Positions 33,442 to 43,145 of a stretch of 64,000 nucleotides of DNA are shown piece by piece. The stretch comes from JAEUJM01 sp041918615. GTDB taxonomy: Bacteria > Actinomycetota > Acidimicrobiia > Acidimicrobiales > DATDAH01. The DNA lies in the NCBI GenBank assembly GCA_041918615.1, contig JAYRVH010000077.1:372001-436000 (forward strand), given 5' to 3'. Position numbers and translations under genes: made by a program. A model generated the notes under the pieces. It did not search any database. It saw only the letters and a program-made list of their open reading frames with translations, and was not told the DNA's origin. Within the stretch, counting starts at the first letter, position 1, and every line of letters begins with the position of its first letter.

Positions 33442-34816
33442 TCGCCGCAGGCGGCCCGTCCGTCTCGGGGGCCCCGAGCCATGCCGCATCAGCGACCAGA
33501 GCGCCTCGACGCACCCGGGCGCCCCCCGAGACCACCGCCGCGACCACCGCGGCGATGCCGTTGCCGATGAGCCAGGCCTCGGCGGCCCCGTCGATCCCCC
33601 GGTCCGCCGTGAGAACGACCGCAGGGACCAGGATCGCGACCGCCAGGGTCATCGAGATGGTGACGATGGCGTGCACGTTCTCCTGCACGCGCGCCTTCGT
33701 CAGGCAGATGGACGTGACCGCCCAGCCGAGGCCCGCCGCGACGAGCGTCGGCAGGATCCGGGCCGCAGCTGCGTAGTTCTCGCCGTAGATCACCGTGACG
33801 AGCCCGCTCGCCACCCGTCCGAGCAGGGCGACCACCACCATGAACCCGACGGCGAGCGCCAGCGCGAGGCGCACCTGGTGGGAGAGGTCGGCCCCGCCCT
33901 TGCCACCCTCCACGAGAAGCACCTGACCCAGGGTGTGGGGAACGAGGAAGAGGACGCTCGTGATGCTGAAGGCCACGTAGAAGGCGGCGTTCTCCGAGGG
34001 GCTGACCTGCACCAGCACGATGAGCGGGAGGGCGAACGTCGAAGCCTGGACGGCGAGCACACCCAGGTAGTTCACCGACGAGTACCGCAGGCCGGGGCGC
34101 CAGGAGGCGGGAACCGGTCGAAGCGGGTGCCGCGGTCGGCCGCGGGCACCCAGAAAGACCACGCCGGCGAAGCCGGACAGTGCGGGGATGCCGGCGACGA
34201 CGAGGAACAACCACACGGCGTCGTCGTCGACGGGATGGAAGAGGACGAGGGCGAACCGCACGAGCGCGACGAGCGCGACCCGGGCGAACACCCACCCCCA
34301 GCGCCGCAGGGCCATCAGACGAACCTCGACCAGCACCGCACACGACATGCCGAACACCAGCGCGGTGAAGAGGACCGCACCGGCAGGGCGTCCCCAGGCC
34401 CAGAGCGTGTCGGCCACCGAATCGGGAAGGAAGACAAGGAACAGGACCGTGCCGACGACCGACGAGGCGCCGGTGTAGAGGATGGCCCAGTTGAACAGCC
34501 GGGCCGACGACGGCGAGTCGTCCGGCGTATAGCGGGCCACGGCCACGGGCAGGCCCATGTTGGTGGCGTAGTTGACGAAGAGCACCGACGTGAAGAGCGC
34601 CGCCGCACGTCCGACCTCGTCGGTGGAGTCGAGGCGCGCGGCGATCAGCCAGAACGCGAAGCCGCCGACGGCGTTGGCGGCCACGCTGCTCATGAGCCAG
34701 GCGGACCCGCGCAGGAGATGGCCGTGGTCGTCGACCAGAGATCGGGGGCCGGTTCGGGTAGCCCGCCCCCCGGGTGCGATCACCGCCGCAGGCTCAATGG
34801 GGCCAGACCTGGTCAT
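33422..34816 (-). CDS. Polysaccharide flippase (Wzx/MATE-like)
   Basis: A 464-residue membrane protein with about 12-14 hydrophobic segments and the polysaccharide-biosynthesis flippase pattern: GSAWLMSSVAANAVGGFAFW at the N-terminus, FWLIAARLDSTDEVGRAAAL, and VIYGENYAAAARILPTLVAA. Such proteins turn lipid-linked oligosaccharides over to the outer face of the membrane. It overlaps its upstream neighbour, a methyltransferase gene, by 23 bases and the downstream GT-C-like gene by 20. Confidence 0.82.
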   Translation of the reverse strand: MTRSGPIEPAAVIAPGGRATRTGPRSLVDDHGHLLRGSAWLMSSVAANAVGGFAFWLIAARLDSTDEVGRAAALFTSVLFVNYATNMGLPVAVARYTPDDSPSSARLFNWAILYTGASSVVGTVLFLVFLPDSVADTLWAWGRPAGAVLFTALVFGMSCAVLVEVRLMALRRWGWVFARVALVALVRFALVLFHPVDDDAVWLFLVVAGIPALSGFAGVVFLGARGRPRHPLRPVPASWRPGLRYSSVNYLGVLAVQASTFALPLIVLVQVSPSENAAFYVAFSITSVLFLVPHTLGQVLLVEGGKGGADLSHQVRLALALAVGFMVVVALLGRVASGLVTVIYGENYAAAARILPTLVAAGLGWAVTSICLTKARVQENVHAIVTISMTLAVAILVPAVVLTADRGIDGAAEAWLIGNGIAAVVAAVVSGGARVRRGALVADAAWLGAPETDGPPAASAINPH

Positions 34817-35579
34817 GGTGGCCGAGCAGCCTCGCCACCGACCCGAGCTTGGCCAGGATCAGCGCCTTCACCACCACGTTCCGGAGGAACCACGGCAGCT
34901 GCGCGGCCTGGGCAGCGGCATTGCGCGCCCGGTCGCCGAAGCCGAGTCGCTCGCAGCGGTAGGCCGTCATCGAGGTGGTACGACCCAGATACCGGAATCG
35001 AGCGCCGAAGAACAGGCAGGTGATGATCGCCAGCGTCACGCCGACCGAACTGAACGAGTCGTGGATCAACAGCGTGCCGCCGTCGGCCACCCGGGCGCCC
35101 CAACGTCGGATGTCGTCGCGGGCGGGCCGGTAGCGGTGCGCACCGTCGATGTAGAGCAGGTCGACGGGGCCCGGGACGGCATCGAGCGCGTCCTGGCTGG
35201 GACGACGCACATGACGGACGCGGTCGGCGACCCCTGCGGCCCCGAGGTTGGCGTTGAAGGCCTCGTTGTCGTGCCGGCCGGCCTCGGGGACCGCCTTGAT
35301 CTGCTGTGGGCCCCGGTCGTAGCCGCCATGGGGATCGATGGCCACGACCTCGACACCGGGCGCCGCCGCGCTGGCGAGGACGATGGCCGAGCGGCCCCGG
35401 TAGCTCCCGATCTCGACGACCACCGCGGGGGGGCGCAGGACGCTGGCCCGATCCCAGAGCCAGCGCGCCTGGCTGGGCGTCATCCAGCCCTCGACATGGG
35501 CCACCGAGGCGAGGACGTCGGAGAACCGGCGCGCCGAAGCGTTGCTGGGCCCGGCGGTGGTGGCGGCGTCATTGGTCAT
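34794..35579 (-). CDS. SAM-dependent methyltransferase (Methyltransf_24-like)
   Basis: A 261-residue class I methyltransferase. Motif I is VVVEIGSYRGRSAIVLA near residue 52, and LLYIDGAHRYRPARDDIRRW matches the cephalosporin-hydroxylase/rhamnosyl O-methyltransferase branch (Methyltransf_24). TLLIHDSFS follows. It probably methylates a sugar in the envelope glycan; the substrate is inferred from its neighbours. The ATG at 35579 is preferred over an upstream alanine/proline-rich extension. Confidence 0.78.
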   Translation of the reverse strand: MTNDAATTAGPSNASARRFSDVLASVAHVEGWMTPSQARWLWDRASVLRPPAVVVEIGSYRGRSAIVLASAAAPGVEVVAIDPHGGYDRGPQQIKAVPEAGRHDNEAFNANLGAAGVADRVRHVRRPSQDALDAVPGPVDLLYIDGAHRYRPARDDIRRWGARVADGGTLLIHDSFSSVGVTLAIITCLFFGARFRYLGRTTSMTAYRCERLGFGDRARNAAAQAAQLPWFLRNVVVKALILAKLGSVARLLGHHDQVWPH

Positions 35580-35682
35580 GATGGGTCCCGGGGTAGCAGA
35601 AACGGACGGGGCGGACGCGGGCGAACCGGACCCCGCGCCGGGCACTTCGTGCCCGCGGCCATTCAGGGCACCCGGGTCAATC

Positions 35683-35688
35683 TAGGAT
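35683..35688 (+). promoter_or_regulatory. -10 element TAGGAT for the envelope operon leader ORF
   Basis: TAGGAT ends 9 nt before the GTG of a 24-codon frame that is coupled to the first envelope gene. No ribosome site precedes this GTG. Confidence 0.4.
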
Positions 35689-35697
35689 AGTTCCACT

Positions 35698-35772
35698 GTG
35701 ACTTCGAACCATGCCAACCTCGCCGCCCCGCTCCCGGGGCCATCCGCCTGCCGATCGGCCGCACACCGATGA
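35698..35772 (+). CDS. Candidate leaderless leader ORF, 24 aa
   Basis: A 24-codon frame beginning VTSNHANLAAPL and ending RSAAHR. Its TGA overlaps the ATG of the next gene (ATGA), and a TAGGAT -10 box lies 9 nt upstream. The following gene has no ribosome site of its own, so its translation may depend on this frame. No run of a single amino acid is present. The region between the divergent methyltransferase gene and this frame holds only the promoter. Confidence 0.45.
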   Translation: MTSNHANLAAPLPGPSACRSAAHR

Positions 35773-36764
35773 CCGACGACGAAGACGACCAGGAGCGCCC
35801 GGAAGGCGCACTGGACGCGACCGACGAGGCCGGACCGGGCGAAGGCGAGGCCGTCGCCGAACCCGACGAGACCGACCTCGATGCCGGCGACTCGCAAGCC
35901 GGGTGGCTCGATGACGGAGACCTCGACGAGGAAGGCACCGACGAGGAAGGCACCGACGAGGGGGCCGAAGGGGGCGATGACGATGACGAGGAAGGGCCCA
36001 GCCGCGTCATGTTGCTGGTGGGCGCTGCCGTGGCCTTCGTCGCCATCGCCATCGTCGGCATCCTGATCGCGAGCAGCGGGGGGAACAGCGACGACGGGAG
36101 CGGCGGCGACGGTGGTGGCGCCACCGCCGGCGATGCCCGCACCGACGTCGGCATCTACGGCACGATCGACCAGTTCGACCAGGCCGACTCCGCCACGTCG
36201 TTGGGCAACTTCGCCCCGGGTCGTCCGTGGACGGCCGACGCCGGCACCTGGGGCATCGACCGGAACGAGGCCTACGTGGCCGAATCGTCCGAGTTCCGCA
36301 ACCACGCCGTGGTCGGCGCCGGCCAGGGCGACGGCGGTGTGCAGGTCCGACTCGACAAGGTCACGAGCGGTGCGGGCATCGTGTTCCGTTACGTGGGGCC
36401 CTACAACTACTGGGCCATCGTGGCCGTCCCGGACGTGGTCACGTGGAACATCGTCAAGGTCACCAACGGCGACCAGGAGGTGGTCGGAAACACCGGCCAG
36501 TCACCCGTCGGCGACGGCACCACCATCGGGGTGCGACTCCGGGGGGACACCATCGAGGTGATCGTCAACGGCCGTATCCGCAAGACCATCGTCGACGACT
36601 TCCAGGCCAGGGCGGGCAAGGTGGGCATGACCGCGAAGGGAGAGGATGCGGGCGACACCCGGTTCGACGACTTCGTCGTGGGCCTGCCGGGTGGCCTGCC
36701 GCTACCCGAGCCGGGCCGCGATGGCGGGCCCGGGGGCTCATCGACGACGACCGCGGCGCCATGA
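35769..36764 (+). CDS. Acidic membrane-anchored protein with extracytoplasmic concanavalin-like domain
   Basis: A 331-residue protein. Residues 1-78 are very acidic and contain a perfect 15-bp tandem repeat encoding DEEGT twice. One membrane segment follows (VMLLVGAAVAFVAIAIVGIL), then a Gly/Ser/Asp linker and a strand-rich domain (about residues 140-310: GIVFRYVGPYNYWAIVAVPD, GVRLRGDTIEVIVNG, GMTAKGEDAGDTRFDDFVV) that resembles LamG/DUF1080-type sugar-binding folds. The end is proline- and threonine-rich. It heads the plus-strand envelope operon and overlaps the next gene (ATGA). Confidence 0.72.
   Translation: MTDDEDDQERPEGALDATDEAGPGEGEAVAEPDETDLDAGDSQAGWLDDGDLDEEGTDEEGTDEGAEGGDDDDEEGPSRVMLLVGAAVAFVAIAIVGILIASSGGNSDDGSGGDGGGATAGDARTDVGIYGTIDQFDQADSATSLGNFAPGRPWTADAGTWGIDRNEAYVAESSEFRNHAVVGAGQGDGGVQVRLDKVTSGAGIVFRYVGPYNYWAIVAVPDVVTWNIVKVTNGDQEVVGNTGQSPVGDGTTIGVRLRGDTIEVIVNGRIRKTIVDDFQARAGKVGMTAKGEDAGDTRFDDFVVGLPGGLPLPEPGRDGGPGGSSTTTAAP
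35925..35954 (+). repeat. 15-bp perfect tandem repeat (2 copies)
   Basis: GACGAGGAAGGCACC occurs twice in a row and is followed by the first six bases of a third unit. It encodes DEEGT twice in the acidic tail of the membrane-anchored protein and may vary in copy number. Confidence 0.85.
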
Positions 36765-37981
36765 CCCCATCGGGCGCCGCCCCTCCGCGGCCGGGGCCCG
36801 ATCGGCACTTCCCCTGCATCGACGGGCTCCGGGCCGGTGCCGCCGTCATGGTGATGGCAGGCCACGTCGCCGGGGCGGCAGGGATGAACCGGGGCAACGG
36901 TGGGCTCGCCGACTACACGGGCCAACTGGGTCGCCTGGGCGTGTCGATCTTCTTCGCGATCTCGGGCTTCCTGCTCTACCGCCCCTTCGCGGCCGCACAC
37001 GAGGAGGGGCGCCCCGCGCCCGCCGTGGGGCCCTATCTCACCCGCCGCTTCCTGCGGATCTTCCCCGCGTACTGGTTGGCCCTGGTCGGCTTCCTCGTGA
37101 TGGGCGCCCCTTCGGTCCGCGACGCGACGTTCGGCCATCTCGTGCTCTGGTTCGGGCTGCTCCAGGGCTATTCCCGCTCGTTGGCCCTCTCGGGCATCCC
37201 CGTGGCCTGGACGCTGACCGTCGAGCTCGCCTTCTACCTCGTGCTCCCCCTGTACGCCTGGCTCGTGCGCCGACTCGGCCGTACGCTCGGCCCCGGCCGG
37301 ATGGCCACCGCCGAGTGGGTGGGCCTCGGCGGGCTCTACCTCCTCGGCATGGGCGGCCGGACACTCGCCAACCATGCCCTGATCGGTCCCGGCCTGCTCA
37401 TCGCGTCGACCGACCTCTTCGCGATGGGGATGGTCATAGCCGTGGTCCGGGCGCGCCAACGCTCCGGCGGGCCGACGCCCGCGGTCTTCCGGTACCTGGG
37501 GCGCTACCCCGTGGTCGGCCTCGCACTCGCGGCCGAGCTGGTGTGGATCGTCGCGCTGCTCAACCTCCCCCTCGGCTTCGCCCGCCAGACCCTCGCCGAC
37601 ACCCTGTTCCGCCAGGTCTGCTACGGACTGGTGGGCTTCCTGCTCGTGGCCCCACTCGTGTTCGGGAACCAGCAACGCGGCATCTACCGTCGACTGCTCC
37701 GCTCACCGCCTGTTCGGTGGAGCGGCGAGGTCTCCTATGGCCTCTACCTCTGGCAGCTCCTGGTGATCTACCTGCTCGCCGAGAACGTGGCGCCCGCCGA
37801 CGTGGCGTTCTGGCCGCTGTTCGGCGCCACGTTCGCCATCACCCTCGTCATCGCGTCGGCGAGCTGGGTCCTGCTCGAGCGCCCGATACTGCGCCTGCGG
37901 CCCCGCAAGGCGACCTGGGCAACCGGTCGCGTGGCCCCCAGAACGGCCGTCGTGCCCGCCAGCGACGGCCGCACGCCGTGA
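36761..37981 (+). CDS. Acyltransferase 3 family membrane protein (first copy)
   Basis: A 406-residue membrane O-acyltransferase with about ten hydrophobic segments. The N-terminal motif FPCIDGLRAGAAVMVMAGHV carries the conserved Arg and His, followed by GVSIFFAISGFLLYRPF and RRFLRIFPAYW; the C-terminus has SYGLYLWQLLVIY and the VLLERP ending. Such proteins add acetyl or other acyl groups to surface sugars. It overlaps both neighbours by four bases. No SGNH domain is attached. Confidence 0.87.
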   Translation: MTPSGAAPPRPGPDRHFPCIDGLRAGAAVMVMAGHVAGAAGMNRGNGGLADYTGQLGRLGVSIFFAISGFLLYRPFAAAHEEGRPAPAVGPYLTRRFLRIFPAYWLALVGFLVMGAPSVRDATFGHLVLWFGLLQGYSRSLALSGIPVAWTLTVELAFYLVLPLYAWLVRRLGRTLGPGRMATAEWVGLGGLYLLGMGGRTLANHALIGPGLLIASTDLFAMGMVIAVVRARQRSGGPTPAVFRYLGRYPVVGLALAAELVWIVALLNLPLGFARQTLADTLFRQVCYGLVGFLLVAPLVFGNQQRGIYRRLLRSPPVRWSGEVSYGLYLWQLLVIYLLAENVAPADVAFWPLFGATFAITLVIASASWVLLERPILRLRPRKATWATGRVAPRTAVVPASDGRTP

Positions 37982-39219
37982 GGGCCATCAACCCGCTCGG
38001 CCCGGGCGCGGCCAACCGGTTCGCCCCCCTCGACGGTTACCGGGCCATGGCCTGCCTCATCGTGGTCGTGGCCCACACGGCCGAGGGCCTCGGGGTCGTG
38101 GAGGACCATCCCGTGCTCGGCGCCAATTTCATCGGCTACTTCGCCGTCGTCGTGCTGTTCACGATGTCGGGATTCCTCGTGTACCGCCCCTTCGTGGCCC
38201 GCCATCTCGACGACCGGCCGGCGCCCTCAACCGGGCGGTTCTTCTGGCAGCGCCTCCTGCGGATCTACCCGCTCTACTGGGTGGTCGTCACCGTCTACCT
38301 GCTGCAGGGCCACCAGGACGTTCCCGGGCTCTGGGGCTACATACGGGTGTACGGCCTCTTCCAGATCTACACCCCCGGCACGTTCGGGCGGGGCATCCTG
38401 GCCGCCTGGACACTGGCCGTGGACATCAGCTTCTACCTCGTCGTGCCCTTGTTGGCGTTCGCCGCGCAGGCCGCCGGTAGGCGCCTCGGCCACGGACGTC
38501 GGGCCCGGCTCAAGGGCGAGATCCTCGTCGTCGCGTCGTTCACGCTGATCGGGCCGCTCTGGCGCTGCTTCTGGCTCCTGAGGGGACCGACCCGCCTCGT
38601 GGACATCTGGCTCCCCTCGCAGACCGACTTCTTCGGGCTCGGCATGGGCTTCGCCGTCGCCAGTGCCTGGGCCGCCCAGGGCGGCACCATCCCCCGACCG
38701 GTGTCCTGGCTGGCGCGGCGCCCGGCGGTCTGCTTCCTGTTCGCCCTCGAGCTCTTCTGGCTCCTCGGCCAACTGCACCTTCCGCTGGCCAGGATCAACC
38801 CCATCGGTGACTTCCGGGTCACTCCCTCCGACCAGATGGCCCGCTACGCCCTCTACGCGGGCGCCGCGTTCCTCGTGTTCACGCCGGCGCTCTTCGGCCG
38901 ACAGACCGCGGCCTCCAACCGCGTGATGGGTAGTAGACCTCTGCGGGTCATGAGTGAGCTGAGCTTCGGGATCTACCTCTGGCACGTGCTCTTCCTGTCC
39001 CGGGCGGCCGACTGGCTCGGCGGAAGGGCCGAGGCGGGCTTCTGGCCGACCCTGTACATCGGCCTGGTGCTCTCGTCGGCCGCCGCTGGGGTGACCTACC
39101 TGGCTGTCGAGAAGCCGTCCTCCCGCCTGCGCGACCTGGGCCATCGGTCCTCCCGTCCGCACGCGGGGTCCCGGCCCGTCCCCACCACCCCGAAACACGC
39201 CGTCCGGCCGACGGCATGA
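37978..39219 (+). CDS. Acyltransferase 3 family membrane protein (second copy)
   Basis: A 413-residue paralogue of the preceding gene: FAPLDGYRAMACLIVVVAHTAEG, VVVLFTMSGFLVYRPF, RLLRIYPLYW, and near the end LSFGIYLWHVLFLSR and YLAVEKPSSRL. The two copies are clearly related but differ along their length, so the duplication is old and they may act on different sites. The GTG start overlaps the upstream stop (GTGA). The next gene overlaps by ATGA. Confidence 0.87.
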   Translation: MRAINPLGPGAANRFAPLDGYRAMACLIVVVAHTAEGLGVVEDHPVLGANFIGYFAVVVLFTMSGFLVYRPFVARHLDDRPAPSTGRFFWQRLLRIYPLYWVVVTVYLLQGHQDVPGLWGYIRVYGLFQIYTPGTFGRGILAAWTLAVDISFYLVVPLLAFAAQAAGRRLGHGRRARLKGEILVVASFTLIGPLWRCFWLLRGPTRLVDIWLPSQTDFFGLGMGFAVASAWAAQGGTIPRPVSWLARRPAVCFLFALELFWLLGQLHLPLARINPIGDFRVTPSDQMARYALYAGAAFLVFTPALFGRQTAASNRVMGSRPLRVMSELSFGIYLWHVLFLSRAADWLGGRAEAGFWPTLYIGLVLSSAAAGVTYLAVEKPSSRLRDLGHRSSRPHAGSRPVPTTPKHAVRPTA

Positions 39220-42200
39220 GCCCCACCGGCAGTACCGGCGGGCGGAACGACGCGCCCCCCCGGCCCCCACGGAACGCCGCCTGGCGTCTGCCCGAGGTCA
39301 CCCGCCAGCGGCTCTGGCCCACGGCCCTGCTCTATTCGGCGCTCGCCACCCTGGCCACGCTGACCAACGACGCCCACGACTACGTGGGCGACAATCGCTT
39401 CGAGCAGTTCTGGGCCCCAGCGGGCCGCCTGCTCCGGGAGACGACGCTCTGGGATGCCACCCGCGGCATCGGGAGGGTGGGCGAGGAATTCTGGCCCGTC
39501 ACCTACCCCATCGCCCTGCTGCGCTGGATCGGGCTCTCCCCCGCGTTGACCGAGCGCTTCTGGCACGCCGGCGTGCTGGTGGTGGCCGGGCTCGGTATGG
39601 CGTACCTGCTGCGCGTCTTCCTGGGACGCATCGGGCCGGCCGCCGTGCTGGGCGGCCTCGTGTACATGTTCAATCCCTTCACGGCGACCTTCCTCCTGCC
39701 GTCGGTCCTCTTCTGGAACTACGCCATCGCCCCCTGGCTCCTCGTCATGTTCCTCCGGGGCGTCGGTGACTCCCGCCCCTGGCGTTGGGCGGCAGGCTTC
39801 GCCCTCCTGGTCTTCTCCGCCGGCAACGCCGACCTCCCGGGCACCTTCTTCGCGGCGCTGTGGGTGCTGCCCGCCGCCGCCTGGCTCGTGCTCGTCGACC
39901 GGGGCGCCACCTGGCGACAGGTCTTCGGCTGGCTGGCGCGGGCCGCCGCGCTGACCGCGCTCACGTGCGCCGCCGCCCTGGCCAAGACGATGCTCGGCGC
40001 CGAGCCCCTGGCCCAGCGGCTCCAGTTCACCGAACTGCCCGAGCGGGTCAACACCACCTCGTCATGGTCGGAGACGTGGCGCGGCCTCGGCTTCTGGCTC
40101 AGCTACATCGGCGACACGAGCGGCGCCGAGCGATTGCCGGGCGGCACGTACTACTACGAGTCGGCCGCCGGGGTGATCGTCACCTTCGTGGCACCGATCA
40201 TCGCCGCGGTCGTGCTCTGGAAGAGCCGCTGGCGGGGCCGGGCGCTGTTCGGCGGCATCGCTGTCCTCAGCCTCGTCCTGATGGTGGGCTCGTACCCGCC
40301 GTCCGACCCGCCACCGACGGGTTTCCTGCTCCTGCGGTCCTACGAGGCGTTTTCGGGCCTGGCATCGCTGCGCAACACCTACAAGGCGGGGTCCGGCCTG
40401 CTGATGGCGGTGGCCGGACTCGTGGCGATCGGGTTCGCCATCGCCACGCTGCGCCTCGAGCGCTTTCGGCCGGCGTACCGCGCCCTGCTCGGCGCAACGG
40501 CGGTCCTGTTGGTGTTCATCACCTCGCTCCCCTTCTGGAACGGCGGCCTCTATCCCGAGCGGTACCGGGTGCGCGAGGTGCCCGGCTACTGGCAGGAGGC
40601 GTTCGCGTTCCTCGATCAACAGCCAGGCGACGGCCGGGTGCTGGTGCTGCCGGGGACGACGAAGACCGAGTATCGCTGGGGGGGTGAGCCGGGCCACGAG
40701 GACGACCTGCTCGATGCATTCCTGCGCCGGCACCCGGGCGTCAAGTCCACGGCCTTCCCGCTCAGCGGAGCCGAGTCCGCCAACCTGATCGACGCCCTCG
40801 AAGCCCGTATCGCGGACCAGACGCTCGCTCCCGGCGAGATCGGGCCCATCGCCCGGGCGCTCGGCATCGAACGGGTGGTGATCCGCAACGACCTCGACTG
40901 GGAACGGTCACAGGTGGCTAGGCCGGCGTACCTCGCGGCAGTGCGATCCGATCCGGACCTCGCGATCGAACGGACCTTCGGCGAGGTGGGTGAGCAGGTC
41001 GTCGACGCCGATGACCGGACCTTCTCCGCCAGGTCGGAGCGGTCGCTCACCCCGGTGGAGGTCTACCGCGTCCAGGGCACCTCCGGGGGAGGTGGGGCAC
41101 GGCGCCTGGCCCGCGCCGACGTCGCGCCGCTCCTCGTCTCGGGGGACGGGTCGGCCTGGCCGGAGGCCGCCGCCGCCGGCCTGCTCACCGGCGACCGGGC
41201 GGTCGAGTACACCGGCGACCTCGGCCCGTCGGCGCTCCGTGCGCGACTCCGGAGGGGGTCGCCGCTCCTCATCACCGACACCAACCGGCGCCGGCTCACC
41301 CGCATCCGGGGGGCGGTCCCCACCAGGTCCCAGACGCTCAGCACCGGCCAGGACCTCGACCAGCCGGCCCAGAGCCTCTTCCCTCGACCGGGGAGTCAAA
41401 CGGTCGCCGAGTTCCCCGCCGCCCGTGAGATCGAGGCGTCATCTTCGGGAACCCGGATCACCGGCTTCCAGCCCTGGTTGCGGCCCGCCAATGCGTTCGA
41501 CGGGAACTACACCACAAGTTGGCTCACCGGCGGGCTCGAGGAGGCCGAGGGCGCGTACGTCCGGGTGAACTTCCGCCAGCCGATCACGATCGACCAGGTC
41601 AACCTGCTGCCGTTCATCCCCGACGACGCCGGCCGACAGGTCACCGCCGTGACCCTGAGGTTCTCGGGCGGCGGGTCGAAGCAGGTGCAGCTCGATGCCA
41701 GCGGTCCGACCGAGGTCGACGTCCCGGCCCGGCAGACGAGCTTCCTCGAGGTCCGCATCGACGAGGTGAACCGCCCCGGCACGGCCGCCGTGGGCTTCCG
41801 GGAGATCACCATCCCCGGCGTCGACCTGAACGAGGTGATCGCCCTGCCCGACGATGTTGCCCGCGCCGCCGAATCCGACGACGCCCTGCGCGCGGCAATC
41901 GCCGCCGCGCCGCTTCGCTACCTCTTCGAACGGGTGCGAGGCGTGGGGGCCCAGGACGAGGAGGTGGCCCTGCGCCGGAGCTTCCGCGTGCCCGGTCGCC
42001 GGGCCTTCTCCCTGTCGGGCAACCTGGGCGTGGACATCGCCACCACCGACCAGGAGCTCGACCGACTGCTGTCGAGCCTCCGCAACGACGGCGTCTCCGC
42101 CTTCGGCACGAGTCGCGCCAACGGATCGCTGGCCAATCGCGGCCTCAACGCGGTGGACGGCGATCCCGAGACGGCATGGGGGGCCATCCCCCGGGACGGC

Positions 42201-43136
42201 GAGGCGCTCACGGTCAGATTCCCCAGCCGGACGGTCACCCGGATAAGGGTGACCACGCCCGGCGACACCGAAAGCTCGCCGGTGAACCGCGTGACCGTCC
42301 TGGTGGGAGGGCGCGAGGAGTCCGTCGACCTCGAAGCCGAGCCCGGCTGTGCGGGAAGCCCCTGCCCACAGTCCGGAACCGTGGAGGTCCCACCGACGCA
42401 GACGAACAAGGTGGAGGTGCAGCTGGCCGCCACCGTCGCCGGCCAGTCCCGCCTTCCCGCACGTCTGAGCGAGGTCGCCATCACTGACGATGGGGGCGAC
42501 CCGGTGAGGACCACGGGGGCGACGTCCGCCGCCGAGGCGCCCTGCGGCGACACCAGCCTCACCGTCGACGGACGCCCCATCCCGATCCGCCTCGCGGACA
42601 GCGACCCCACCCGGTTGCTCGACGGTGAGCCAGTCACGTTCACGGCGTGTGACGAGCTCGTGTTGTCCCAGGGTCGCCACGCCCTGCGAACGGCGGACCC
42701 GATCATCCAGGACCTCGTGCTGGCGTCAGGCGAGGTGCCGTCCTCGCCGGTGACCGAGGACCCCCGCGTCGAGGTGCTCTCCAGTGGCTCCGGTCACCTG
42801 CGCCTCCGTATCGACAGCCCGGGCGACACGCTGGTATCGACGGGCCAGTCCTTCGATCCGGGGTGGCGAGCCACGGTGCGCGGAGAGAGCCTGGGCAGCC
42901 CCCGGCCGGTCGACACCCTCTCCACCTGGTCGCTGGGCGCGGGTGACCACGTCGTCGACCTCGCCTACGCTCCCGACCGGACCTTCCGAGGAGCACTGCT
43001 GGCAACCCTCGCCGGGCTGGGCCTCTGCCTGGCCATCCTGCTCCGCCCCTCACCCAGACCGCGCGACCGAGACCTCAGAGGCAGCAGACGTGAGCCCCAA
43101 CAGGTGCCCGATCACCCGGCCGCCCAGGCACCCTGA
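39216..43136 (+). CDS. AftD-like arabinofuranosyltransferase family protein (DUF3367), divergent copy
   Basis: A 1306-residue membrane protein. The first 430 residues hold about 11 hydrophobic segments of GT-C type; the first outer loop reads DNRFEQFWAPAGRLL, matching the catalytic loop region of AftD. The outer-face part contains two discoidin (F5/8 C)-like domains, around residues 745-870 (FDGNYTTSW) and 970-1070 (VDGDPETAWG), and a last membrane segment near residue 1260. AftD adds arabinose to cell-wall arabinan and is about 1400 aa long. The sugar used here is unknown. Confidence 0.8.
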   Translation: MSPTGSTGGRNDAPPRPPRNAAWRLPEVTRQRLWPTALLYSALATLATLTNDAHDYVGDNRFEQFWAPAGRLLRETTLWDATRGIGRVGEEFWPVTYPIALLRWIGLSPALTERFWHAGVLVVAGLGMAYLLRVFLGRIGPAAVLGGLVYMFNPFTATFLLPSVLFWNYAIAPWLLVMFLRGVGDSRPWRWAAGFALLVFSAGNADLPGTFFAALWVLPAAAWLVLVDRGATWRQVFGWLARAAALTALTCAAALAKTMLGAEPLAQRLQFTELPERVNTTSSWSETWRGLGFWLSYIGDTSGAERLPGGTYYYESAAGVIVTFVAPIIAAVVLWKSRWRGRALFGGIAVLSLVLMVGSYPPSDPPPTGFLLLRSYEAFSGLASLRNTYKAGSGLLMAVAGLVAIGFAIATLRLERFRPAYRALLGATAVLLVFITSLPFWNGGLYPERYRVREVPGYWQEAFAFLDQQPGDGRVLVLPGTTKTEYRWGGEPGHEDDLLDAFLRRHPGVKSTAFPLSGAESANLIDALEARIADQTLAPGEIGPIARALGIERVVIRNDLDWERSQVARPAYLAAVRSDPDLAIERTFGEVGEQVVDADDRTFSARSERSLTPVEVYRVQGTSGGGGARRLARADVAPLLVSGDGSAWPEAAAAGLLTGDRAVEYTGDLGPSALRARLRRGSPLLITDTNRRRLTRIRGAVPTRSQTLSTGQDLDQPAQSLFPRPGSQTVAEFPAAREIEASSSGTRITGFQPWLRPANAFDGNYTTSWLTGGLEEAEGAYVRVNFRQPITIDQVNLLPFIPDDAGRQVTAVTLRFSGGGSKQVQLDASGPTEVDVPARQTSFLEVRIDEVNRPGTAAVGFREITIPGVDLNEVIALPDDVARAAESDDALRAAIAAAPLRYLFERVRGVGAQDEEVALRRSFRVPGRRAFSLSGNLGVDIATTDQELDRLLSSLRNDGVSAFGTSRANGSLANRGLNAVDGDPETAWGAIPRDGEALTVRFPSRTVTRIRVTTPGDTESSPVNRVTVLVGGREESVDLEAEPGCAGSPCPQSGTVEVPPTQTNKVEVQLAATVAGQSRLPARLSEVAITDDGGDPVRTTGATSAAEAPCGDTSLTVDGRPIPIRLADSDPTRLLDGEPVTFTACDELVLSQGRHALRTADPIIQDLVLASGEVPSSPVTEDPRVEVLSSGSGHLRLRIDSPGDTLVSTGQSFDPGWRATVRGESLGSPRPVDTLSTWSLGAGDHVVDLAYAPDRTFRGALLATLAGLGLCLAILLRPSPRPRDRDLRGSRREPQQVPDHPAAQAP

Positions 43137-43145
43137 GCCGAGAAG

